NCBI GenBank assembly: GCA_964251665.1 | Contig: CAXUKO010000010.1 | Location: forward strand, 1-64,000 | Direction: 5' to 3' | Source: JBBQLG01 sp964251665 | GTDB taxonomy: Bacteria > Bacteroidota > Bacteroidia > Cytophagales > Spirosomataceae | Length of the DNA stretch: 64,000 nt | In this document: positions 33,415 to 40,041 of the stretch, piece after piece | Numbering within the stretch: the stretch's first letter is position 1 | Layout of the letters: every line of letters begins with the position of its first letter | Translations under genes and position numbers: made by a program | The notes under the pieces: generated by a model | Seen by the model: the letters and a program-made list of their open reading frames with translations, nothing else | Database searches by the model: none | What the model was told of the DNA's origin: nothing

Positions 33415-34344
33415 ATGCAATCTCAAGCTACTTCGCGCATTCTGATGATCCGGCCGGTTCGGTTTGGCTTTAACGAGCAAACTGCCCCAACAAACGCATT
33501 CCAGGACAGTAAGATGGCTGCGCAGACGAAAGATGTTAGTCAGCAAGAAGCCCGGCGTGAATTTGATGAGATGGAGCGCCGGCTCACAGCCGCCGGGGTA
33601 GATGTGATTGTGTACGATGACACCGTTGAGCCATACACCCCTGATTCTATTTTCCCCAATAACTGGGTATCGTTTCATGCCAGCGGTACGGTAGTTCTGT
33701 ATCCGATGCAGGCCGAAAATCGTCGGCTCGAACGGCGTATGGACATTATTAATGACCTCAGTGAACGGTTCCACGTCGCCAAAGTGGTGGATCTGACTCA
33801 TTTTGAGCAGGAAGGTAAATTCCTGGAAGGTACCGGCAGTCTGGTCTTCGACCGGATGAGCCGTGTAGCGTTCGCCTGTTTGTCGCCCCGCACCAACTCC
33901 GACGTGCTGGATGAATACGTCCGGCAGACAAATTACCGGGTCGTATCATTTAGGGCTTCGGATGCCAGCGGTAAAGCCATTTACCATACCAATGTACTGA
34001 TGTGCATCGGTGATTCATTTGCTGTAATTTGTTTACAGGCCATCAAAGATCCCGACGAGCGGCTTATGGTGCGGCAGGAACTCGAAGGTTTAGGCAAACA
34101 GATCATCGAGATTACGCTGGAGCAGATGGCCGCATTTGCCGGTAATATGCTGCTCGTGACGACCAAAAAAGGGCAAAAACTCCTCGTAATGTCTACTCAG
34201 GCATACGAATCGCTGACGCCCCGGCAGTTGGATAAACTAGATGACTATGCCAGTTTAATGCACATTGGCCTTTCGGTTATCGAAGGTAACGGAGGTGGTT
34301 CGGCCCGCTGCATGATGGCTGAAGTCCATTTGCCATTGAAGTGA
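33415..34344 (+). CDS. ctlX: Citrulline hydrolase CtlX (arginine deiminase-related)
   Basis: A 309-residue member of the guanidino-group modifying superfamily. Motifs: PDSIFPNNWVSFH (residues 77-88), LEGTGS (137-142), the catalytic YHTNV (His191) and GGGSARCMMAE with the nucleophile Cys299. The superfamily includes CtlX, which splits L-citrulline into L-ornithine, CO2 and ammonia. Placed 50 bases after the deiminase gene on the same strand, it completes arginine to ornithine. No carbamate kinase or catabolic ornithine carbamoyltransferase is nearby, so this route would yield no ATP. A terminator hairpin follows. Confidence 0.87.
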   Translation: MQSQATSRILMIRPVRFGFNEQTAPTNAFQDSKMAAQTKDVSQQEARREFDEMERRLTAAGVDVIVYDDTVEPYTPDSIFPNNWVSFHASGTVVLYPMQAENRRLERRMDIINDLSERFHVAKVVDLTHFEQEGKFLEGTGSLVFDRMSRVAFACLSPRTNSDVLDEYVRQTNYRVVSFRASDASGKAIYHTNVLMCIGDSFAVICLQAIKDPDERLMVRQELEGLGKQIIEITLEQMAAFAGNMLLVTTKKGQKLLVMSTQAYESLTPRQLDKLDDYASLMHIGLSVIEGNGGGSARCMMAEVHLPLK

Positions 34345-34350
34345 AATCAG

Positions 34351-34375
34351 AGCCAGTGTAGCGACTGGCTTTTTT
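34351..34375 (+). terminator. Terminator after ctlX
   Basis: AGCCAGT (34351-34357) pairs with ACTGGCT (34364-34370), followed directly by TTTTT; 6 bases past the ctlX stop. Confidence 0.8.
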
Positions 34376-34389
34376 CATACAATATTTTA

Positions 34390-34420
34390 TTTGTTTGTAC
34401 ATACAACTTTCGTAAGTTTG
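34390..34420 (+). promoter_or_regulatory. Promoter of the marR gene
   Basis: TTTG (34390-34393), an exact 19-base spacer and TAAGTTTG (34413-34420) give a full match to the Bacteroidota consensus. The RNA start would be about 34427, with the ATG at 34444. Confidence 0.65.
34395..34406. promoter_or_regulatory. Putative MarR operator inside the marR promoter
   Basis: TTGTACATACAA lies between the -33 and -7 boxes. Its exact reverse complement occurs at 34926-34937, before the next gene. The position fits autorepression by MarR. Confidence 0.6.
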
Positions 34421-34443
34421 TACGCTGTGTATTAGTAACAATT

Positions 34444-34908
34444 ATGAACAACGACGTGATCAATGATCTTCTGAAGGAGAAAACGCCAACGCGGTTTAGT
34501 GCCTGCCTGCTCTTTTCGGCTAATGCACTAGCGCGGGCGGTTACAGCGATAGGGGATGAGCCGTTTAGCCGGTTTGGCCTGTCCTATTCCCACGCTTACC
34601 TGCTCAGCGAAGTTGCCATTACGCCCGGAGGAACGCCCACGTACCTGAGCGAACAGTTGTATCTGACTCCTTCCACCATTACACGGTTGATCGAAAAACT
34701 GGAGCAGAAAGGCTTAGTGACTCGTCGACCCGAGGGTAAAAATATTCGTGTGTATCCCACCGATGCCGGTCTGGCGTTGGTGCCCGCCATTGATGAAGCC
34801 TGGCAACAAAACTGGTCTGCATTTAAAGCCGTTCTGGGAGAAGAAGATGCGCTTAAGCTGACAGAACTGGTGTTTAAAGCAGCTGATGCAATGGGTAGCA
34901 AACCTTAA
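34444..34908 (+). CDS. MarR-family transcriptional regulator
   Basis: A 154-residue winged-helix protein. The DNA-binding core is SYSHAYLLSEVA ... GTPTYLSEQLYLTPSTITRLIEKLEQKGLVTRR, with the wing at PEGKNIRVYPTDAGL, the usual MarR layout. N- and C-terminal helices would form the dimer interface. MarR proteins are mostly repressors released by small phenolic or oxidising compounds. The promoter holds a 12-base near-palindrome that recurs before the downstream NAD(P)-binding gene, so both may be controlled by this protein. The following SDR-like and aldo/keto reductase genes would suit a detoxification regulon. Confidence 0.88.
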   Translation: MNNDVINDLLKEKTPTRFSACLLFSANALARAVTAIGDEPFSRFGLSYSHAYLLSEVAITPGGTPTYLSEQLYLTPSTITRLIEKLEQKGLVTRRPEGKNIRVYPTDAGLALVPAIDEAWQQNWSAFKAVLGEEDALKLTELVFKAADAMGSKP

Positions 34909-34925
34909 AATTTTAGTAAATACTA

Positions 34926-34937
34926 TTGTATGTACAA
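34926..34937. promoter_or_regulatory. Second putative MarR operator
   Basis: TTGTATGTACAA, the exact reverse complement of the site at 34395-34406, 41 bases before the ATG of the NmrA-like gene. No strong -7 box is seen beside it. Confidence 0.55.
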
Positions 34938-34977
34938 CCAAATGATTTATTCATTATCAACTTAATCAACCATTCGT

Positions 34978-35871
34978 ATGCAGTATATTATCACCGGTTC
35001 GCTGGGCCACACCGGTAAGCCAATTACCGAAGCACTGGTTAAAGCAGGTCATTCCGTTACGGTTATCACCAGCAGCGAGAACAAAGTTGCTGCTATTGAG
35101 GCTCTCGGAGCCAAAGCCGCCGTTGGTTCCGTAGAGGATGCCGATTTTTTGAAACAGGCCTTTGCCGGAGCAGATGCTGTGTATTTGCTTATTCCGGGCA
35201 AGTGGGGCGTCACCGAGTGGCGGGCGTATCAAAATCAGGTGGGGGATAACTATATCGAAGCCATCAAAGCCAATGACATTCAGTACGCCATTCTACTCAG
35301 CAGCGTGGGGGCTCATGTTGGCGAAGGAGTAGGACCGGTGGAAGGTCTCTATGATATGGAGCAGAAACTAAAGCAGGTACCGGGATTAAATGCCGTTTTG
35401 CTGCGGCCACCTTATTTTATGTACAACCTGTTTGGCATGATCGGTATGGTGAAAGGTATGGGCATCATGGGTAGTAATTTTGGGGCCGAAACCATTGCTC
35501 TGGCGCATACCAGCGACATCGCCGACGCAGTCCTTGACGAACTGCTGCAACTTGGTTTTACGGGACAGCGGGTACGCTACATCGCCAGTGATGAACGAAC
35601 CGGAAGCGATATTGCCCGGGTTCTTGGTGAGGCAATCGGTAAACCGGAAACGCCGTGGGTCGTTTTTTCGGATGAGCAGAGTACACAGGGAATGTTGCAG
35701 GCCGGCCTGAACGAAGAGATGGCGGGCGAATACACCAAACTGGGTGAAGCCATGCGGACAGGTAAAATGCAGGCCGATTATTTTGCGAACCGCCCAACGG
35801 CTTTTGGCAAAGTCAAACTGGAAGATTTCGCCTGGAATGAATTTGCCCCGGCGTTCAATGCCCCGGCCTGA
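34978..35871 (+). CDS. NmrA-like NAD(P)-binding protein (atypical SDR)
   Basis: A 297-residue atypical SDR of the NmrA/QOR2 type. The N-terminal nucleotide-binding loop is ITGSLGHTGKPI (GxxGxxG, residues 7-13), followed by GSVEDADFLKQAFAGADAVYLLIP and LLSSVGAH. The Lys/Tyr of classical SDRs is not conserved; many relatives act as NAD(P)H sensors or quinone reductases (QorB), and AVLLRPPYFMYNL is the usual post-active-site block. It is probably under MarR control because of the upstream operator. Followed by a hairpin, then an SDR. Confidence 0.83.
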   Translation: MQYIITGSLGHTGKPITEALVKAGHSVTVITSSENKVAAIEALGAKAAVGSVEDADFLKQAFAGADAVYLLIPGKWGVTEWRAYQNQVGDNYIEAIKANDIQYAILLSSVGAHVGEGVGPVEGLYDMEQKLKQVPGLNAVLLRPPYFMYNLFGMIGMVKGMGIMGSNFGAETIALAHTSDIADAVLDELLQLGFTGQRVRYIASDERTGSDIARVLGEAIGKPETPWVVFSDEQSTQGMLQAGLNEEMAGEYTKLGEAMRTGKMQADYFANRPTAFGKVKLEDFAWNEFAPAFNAPA

Positions 35872-35899
35872 GGGACTGGAAGAGAAAATAAATGAGGGT

Positions 35900-35931
35900 A
35901 AAACCGGACAATTTCCTGATTGTCCGGTTTT
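35900..35931 (+). terminator. Terminator after the NmrA-like gene
   Basis: AAAACCGGACAAT (35900-35912) and ATTGTCCGGTTTT (35919-35931) pair exactly with a 6-base loop. Confidence 0.8.
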
Positions 35932-35975
35932 ATGTTTTTGTACGTCTTCTTTTTTACCAATCACTGAAGTTAGGA

Positions 35976-36629
35976 ATGAATCTTTGCACCATTGTTGGAT
36001 TCGGGCCAGGCGTGAGCATGAGTGTCGCCCGTAAGTTTGCGAAGGAAGGCTTTACGCTGGCTATCGTGGCCCGGACCCCCGAAAAACTAAAAGAAAGCGT
36101 TGAGACGCTGCGGAATGAAGGAGTTGACGTGTACCCGTTTACGGCGGATGCGGGCAATGCAGCCTCACTGACAGACGCTTTTAATGATATTCACGATGCC
36201 CTGGGGCCTACAAGTGTACTGATTTACAATGCCTTTGTATCAACGCGCGGGGTACCATCGAAGGTAGTAGCAGAACGGTTAACAGCTGATTTTCAGGTAA
36301 ATGTGATCGGGGCCTTACTGTCCGTTCAGGCCGTGTTACCGGCTATGCAGCGGGCAGGAAAAGGCACCATACTATTCACCGGTGGGGGACTGGCGCTAAC
36401 GCCCTTTAAGGACTACGCATCGCTGGCAATTGGAAAATCGGGTATACGCAGTCTGGCCTTAACGCTTAATCAGGAGCTTTCTGATCAAGGTATTCACGTG
36501 GCAACCATCACCATTTGTGGTCAGGTAAAACCCGGTACCCACTTCGACCCGGATGCAATAGCGGCCGAATACTGGCGCATGCATGGACAGCCTGCGGGTA
36601 GTTTCGAAGCTGAGTTTGTTTATCAATAA
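35976..36629 (+). CDS. SDR-family protein with a degenerate active site
   Basis: A 217-residue Rossmann-fold protein of the SDR superfamily with an altered active site. The nucleotide loop is VGFGPGVSMSVARKF in place of TGxxxGIG; the Ser position reads FTGGGLAL (Gly in place of Ser); and Tyr147 is followed by Lys at +7 instead of +4 (YASLAIGK). Related proteins keep this pattern, so it may be a real subfamily with shifted chemistry or a non-catalytic role. VARTPEKLKESVE suggests NADP binding. The frame reaches back to 35892 across the terminator, so I took the ATG at 35976. Confidence 0.78.
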   Translation: MNLCTIVGFGPGVSMSVARKFAKEGFTLAIVARTPEKLKESVETLRNEGVDVYPFTADAGNAASLTDAFNDIHDALGPTSVLIYNAFVSTRGVPSKVVAERLTADFQVNVIGALLSVQAVLPAMQRAGKGTILFTGGGLALTPFKDYASLAIGKSGIRSLALTLNQELSDQGIHVATITICGQVKPGTHFDPDAIAAEYWRMHGQPAGSFEAEFVYQ

Positions 36630-36649
36630 AATTATTATCAAGCAGAACC

Positions 36650-37639
36650 ATGAAATTTAGAACGTTAGGAAACGCTGATGTGCAGGTATCGGCCCTGGGG
36701 CTTGGCTGCATGGGAATGTCCGATTTCTACGGAAATCGTGATGATGCCGAATCTGTGGCTACTATTCATGCTGCGCTGGATGCGGGCGTAAATTTGCTCG
36801 ATACGGCTGATATGTACGGGCCATATACCAACGAAGAACTGGTTGGGCGAGCCATTCAGGGCCGGCGCGACGAGGTGTTTTTAGCCACAAAATTCGGTAT
36901 TGTCCGCGATCCCACTGATCCAGCGAAACGCGGCATCAGTGGCCGTCCCGAATACGTCCGGGCTTCGTGCGAAGGCAGTCTGAAACGGCTCGGTGTGGAT
37001 ACAATCGACCTGTACTATCAGCACCGTGTTGATCCGAATACGCCCATTGAGGATACCATCGGCGAGATGAGCCGGCTGGTCGACGAAGGGAAGATTCGTT
37101 TTATCGGTTTATCCGAAGCGGGTGCCGATACCATTCGGCGGGCTAATGCCGTACATCCTGTAGCGGCTGTTCAGTCGGAGTACTCACTCTGGAGCCGCGA
37201 TATTGAGGATGAGGTAATTCCTGCTCTGAAAGAGCTGGGTATCACGCTGGTGGCCTACAGTCCGCTGGGTCGGGGCTTTCTGACGGGGCAAATCAAGAAG
37301 TTCGAGGATCTGGAGGCTGATGATTACCGTCGGCATTCGCCCCGGTTTCAGGGTGAGAATTTCGGGAAGAATCTACAGTTGGTGAGTCGTATTGAAGATT
37401 TGGCTGCGCAAAAAGGAGCCAAAGCGTCGCAGCTGGCACTGGCCTGGTTACTGGCGCAGGGAGATTTTGTTGTACCCATCGTTGGTACTAAACGGCGGAC
37501 GTATCTGGAAGAAAATCTCGGTGCGCTCGACCTGACACTTTCGCCGGACGACCTTCGTACCATTGACGAGATCGCTCCGCAGGGAGCTGCTGCCGGGACG
37601 CGCTACCCCGAAGCGATGATGAAACTCGTGAATGGGTAA
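36650..37639 (+). CDS. Aldo/keto reductase
   Basis: A 329-residue (beta/alpha)8-barrel oxidoreductase, NADPH-dependent. Motifs: LGLGCMGMSDFYG, the catalytic tetrad region DTADMYGPYTNEELVG (Asp and Tyr), FLATKFGI (Lys) and YYQHRVDPNTPIED (His), and the C-terminal cofactor block VPIVGTKRRTYLEENLGAL. These features fit the AKR13/YakC-like group that reduces aldehydes and quinones. It follows the degenerate SDR after 20 bases and is probably in its operon. A family A repeat follows. Confidence 0.92.
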   Translation: MKFRTLGNADVQVSALGLGCMGMSDFYGNRDDAESVATIHAALDAGVNLLDTADMYGPYTNEELVGRAIQGRRDEVFLATKFGIVRDPTDPAKRGISGRPEYVRASCEGSLKRLGVDTIDLYYQHRVDPNTPIEDTIGEMSRLVDEGKIRFIGLSEAGADTIRRANAVHPVAAVQSEYSLWSRDIEDEVIPALKELGITLVAYSPLGRGFLTGQIKKFEDLEADDYRRHSPRFQGENFGKNLQLVSRIEDLAAQKGAKASQLALAWLLAQGDFVVPIVGTKRRTYLEENLGALDLTLSPDDLRTIDEIAPQGAAAGTRYPEAMMKLVNG

Positions 37640-37645
37640 CGATGG

Positions 37646-37740
37646 ATAGCACGCTATTTTTATGATCGTTATGATGTAAACCGCGTCGGCAGACCGAAGA
37701 TCACTCTTTATCATAACGATCATAAGAATCCGTGTGCTAT
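37646..37740. repeat. Dispersed palindromic repeat, family A, copy 2
   Basis: TATGATCGTTATGAT (37661-37675) pairs perfectly with ATCATAACGATCATA (37710-37724), with further imperfect pairing outside (ATAGCAC against GTGCTAT). The 43-base core 37661-37703 differs from copy 1 (16377-16419) at two positions only. It lies between convergent gene ends. Confidence 0.85.
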
Positions 37741-37745
37741 AAAGA

Positions 37746-38423
37746 TCAGAACGGGATCAGATAGCCAACCGAAACCATGCCCAAACGGGCGTGTAAATTG
37801 CTGCCTCCCAGTACCAGCACGCTGGGAGGCACGTTGCTTTGCAGTGCATAGCTGTACCGAACTTCTGCCAGGAAGTCACCCGGTCCAATGTGCCAGGTAA
37901 GTCCGGCCCCTCCCGTCAAACCATAGGCCAGCCGGTCGCTCGTTTTATCGAACTGCACATCCTGCACGGTATTGATCGGTAGGGAACCTAGTTGGGCGAT
38001 TACATTGAACTTACCATTCAGGGCATAATCGATGAATGGTCCGGCATTGACAAAAAAACGGGCAGCGCGGTTGCCAAATGCCCATTTCGCCAGCACCGGC
38101 ACCTCAATCACATTGCTTTTTAGCTCCGCGAGGTTACTGCCGCTCACTACGCGGGCACCATACTGACTGTATAACGCTTCAGGCTGCACCGAAAAATTTG
38201 GCCCGCCAATACGGACAACAACGCCAGCATGATAGCCCGTAATAGACTCTAATTTGGCATCATTACCAGCGGTTTGAATCACACTTTTAATCTGGTCGAT
38301 GGTATTCTGACTGGCAGACGCTACATTGAGACCCGCCCGGATGCCGACGTAAACCGGCGTCGATTGAGCCAGTAGCAACCCCGGGAAACAGGCTACAGCC
38401 AGCAGTGCAAGAAAATTTTTCAT
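37746..38423 (-). CDS. Porin-like outer-membrane beta-barrel protein
   Basis: A 225-residue outer-membrane protein. Signal peptide MKNFLALLAVACFPGLLLA-Q. The barrel has about eight to ten strands with GIRAGLNVASASQN, NFSVQPEALYSQYGARVV, VIEVPVLAKWAFG and GLTGGAGLTWHIGPGDFLAEVRYSY, which match the small Bacteroidota porin family (OMP_b-brl_2). The C-terminus (LGMVSVGYLIPF) ends in Phe, as expected for barrel insertion by BAM. The frame reaches to 38468, but the ATG at 38423 begins the signal peptide. Separate unit, convergent with the aldo/keto reductase gene. Confidence 0.82.
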   Translation of the reverse strand: MKNFLALLAVACFPGLLLAQSTPVYVGIRAGLNVASASQNTIDQIKSVIQTAGNDAKLESITGYHAGVVVRIGGPNFSVQPEALYSQYGARVVSGSNLAELKSNVIEVPVLAKWAFGNRAARFFVNAGPFIDYALNGKFNVIAQLGSLPINTVQDVQFDKTSDRLAYGLTGGAGLTWHIGPGDFLAEVRYSYALQSNVPPSVLVLGGSNLHARLGMVSVGYLIPF

Positions 38424-38571
38424 AGAAGAAAATGCTAATTTGGGCGCAAGGTAGAAAACAACCCGCAACGGCCATACACTGCTAAAGCGGGTTTGTGTTT
38501 AAGCTAACCCCATAAAACATCCGGCCCCATTCCTGACTTTATCAGGTACAGAGCAGAAATTAATCACTCGT

Positions 38572-39285
38572 ATGATTACCGAACATCAGAAAGTTGCCCT
38601 TATCACCGGTGCCAATAAAGGGATCGGATACGAAACCGCCCGGCAGTTGGGCAAGCTTGGCTTTGCCGTTTTCATGGGTGCCCGAGACCATCAGGCTGGC
38701 CGTGCAGCGGCCGAATCACTTTGTGCAGAAGGTTACGAAGTGATTTTTTTGCCTATCGACGTCTGTGATCCGGTCAGCGTTGCCAATGCCACCGGTACGT
38801 TCTCGCAGAAAGCTGACCATCTCGATGTGCTTATCAACAATGCCGCTATTCTGGAACATGAAGGTGTTTCTATCACCAGCCTTAATGTGGAGTCGCTCGA
38901 CCGGACGATGAAAACCAACGTGAACGGGCCTATCCTGGTAACGCAGTTCTTTCTCTCGTTTCTGGAGAAATCGCCCCACGGCGGACGCATCATCAACGTA
39001 TCCAGTGGTGCCGGTTCGTTGAGTCAGATGGGTACGTATGCGCCGGCCTACAGCATTTCGAAGGCGGCCCTGAACGCCGTGACGAGGCAGTTTGCCGGTG
39101 CCTTAAAGGAGAAGAACATCGTTGTGAATTCGCTCGATCCGGGCTGGGTTCGGACAGATATGGGTGGTAGCAGTGCCCCGCGTTCGATAGAGCAGGGAGC
39201 CGAAACCATTGTCTGGCTGGCTGCTGATGCGCCAGCCACCGAAACGGGTAAATTCTGGCGGGATAAAAATGAAATCGCCTGGTGA
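38572..39285 (+). CDS. Short-chain dehydrogenase (carbonyl-reductase-like)
   Basis: A 237-residue classical SDR with intact motifs: TGANKGIG (residues 12-19), NNAA (89-92), Ser145, Tyr160 and Lys164 (YSISK). LDPGWVRTDMGG is the usual cofactor-binding block after the active site. The sequence resembles carbonyl reductases and plant menthone reductase-like enzymes, which act on ketones with NADPH (Arg38 after the second strand suggests NADP). A small membrane protein gene begins two bases after its stop, so the two are co-transcribed. Confidence 0.9.
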   Translation: MITEHQKVALITGANKGIGYETARQLGKLGFAVFMGARDHQAGRAAAESLCAEGYEVIFLPIDVCDPVSVANATGTFSQKADHLDVLINNAAILEHEGVSITSLNVESLDRTMKTNVNGPILVTQFFLSFLEKSPHGGRIINVSSGAGSLSQMGTYAPAYSISKAALNAVTRQFAGALKEKNIVVNSLDPGWVRTDMGGSSAPRSIEQGAETIVWLAADAPATETGKFWRDKNEIAW

Positions 39286-39287
39286 TT

Positions 39288-39419
39288 ATGGAAAGTAAAC
39301 AAACTAAGCCGCCGGGTAAACCGGGCCAATCCGGGCCGGGCCGCGTCTTCCTAATTGGATTCCTGATCTTGTTCGGACTGGCCCTGCTGCTCGGAACACT
39401 GACCGTATTGTTTCCGTAA
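39288..39419 (+). CDS. Single-pass membrane microprotein (43 residues)
   Basis: A 43-codon gene starting two bases after the SDR stop. The N-terminus is basic and Pro/Gly-rich (MESKQTKPPGKPGQSGPGR), followed by one strong membrane helix of 22 residues (VFLIGFLILFGLALLLGTLT). This fits a real small membrane protein better than chance: correct spacing, an ATG, a terminator 20 bases past the stop. I do not recognise the family. Positive charges before the helix predict the N-terminus in the cytoplasm. Confidence 0.6.
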   Translation: MESKQTKPPGKPGQSGPGRVFLIGFLILFGLALLLGTLTVLFP

Positions 39420-39439
39420 GGGAAGTATACTATACTTAC

Positions 39440-39477
39440 ACAAAAAGCCGCCGGAGATGTCTCCGGCGGCTTTTTGT
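39440..39477. terminator. Bidirectional terminator
   Basis: An 18-base perfect stem: ACAAAAAGCCGCCGGAGA (39440-39457) against 39460-39477 with a 2-base gap at the centre. A-run and T-run on the two sides let it serve the plus-strand microprotein and the minus-strand lipoprotein gene ending at 39495. Confidence 0.9.
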
Positions 39478-39494
39478 ACTTGTAAACTAAAAAA

Positions 39495-40010
39495 TCAGGC
39501 TACAATCCGAACGCGGACAGGCTCTGTAATAATCTGCGTACCGTCGTCGAGCGTTACCAGAAACAGAAACTGGATCTCCGTATAGTTTGGCAGCGCAGCC
39601 GGTGTGGTTGCCACCGTTGGGTACTTCTTTTTGAAATCGGCAATCGTCGTCGTAAAGACAGCCGTTGTTCCCGTACCCGCAATAGGAGCCGCGTTGTACT
39701 GGGTCGTTGCCGTTGCTGTGTTCAGTGTGTTCACCGTGATACCCGTACCTCCACCGACTACTTTCGTAATCTCTTTGATGGTGCGGCCACTGGCTGCGGG
39801 AATCGACAGGGTAAACTGAATAGGGCCACCAGCCGCCAGCGACGTTTGAATAAACGGATTAAAGCCGTAGGTAGTCGTGCCGGGGAAGGTGACCGGAATG
39901 GCCGGCCGGTTATCCCGGACCAGTTCGCTGTAGTTGTAATTGTCCTTACAGGCGAAAGTTGTTAGCGCCAGCAGGGCAATCAGCAGGCTCCTAGAAAATA
40001 GGTATTTCAT
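39495..40010 (-). CDS. Small lipoprotein, third gene of a SusC/SusD unit
   Basis: A 171-residue lipoprotein: signal MKYLFSRSLLIALLALTTFA, lipidated Cys21. The mature part (PFIQTSLAAGGPIQFTLSIPA, ITVNTLNTATATTQYN) is a Thr/Ala/Gly-rich beta protein, and its end (EIQFLFLVTLDDGTQIITEPVRVRIV) is one Ig-like domain. It comes 31 bases after the SusD-like gene and belongs to its operon. Accessory lipoproteins in such units often help to bind the substrate at the cell surface; that role is inferred here from position. A second unit at 45-50 kb has a similar small lipoprotein in the same place. Confidence 0.75.
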   Translation of the reverse strand: MKYLFSRSLLIALLALTTFACKDNYNYSELVRDNRPAIPVTFPGTTTYGFNPFIQTSLAAGGPIQFTLSIPAASGRTIKEITKVVGGGTGITVNTLNTATATTQYNAAPIAGTGTTAVFTTTIADFKKKYPTVATTPAALPNYTEIQFLFLVTLDDGTQIITEPVRVRIVA

Positions 40011-40041
40011 GTGTTTTCTCGTTCAGATGACTGTGAATGAA

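Noticed and set aside
33061..33801. Minus-strand frame of 246 codons across the deiminase/ctlX border
   Set aside because: It covers parts of two well-supported plus-strand genes and looks like an antisense shadow.
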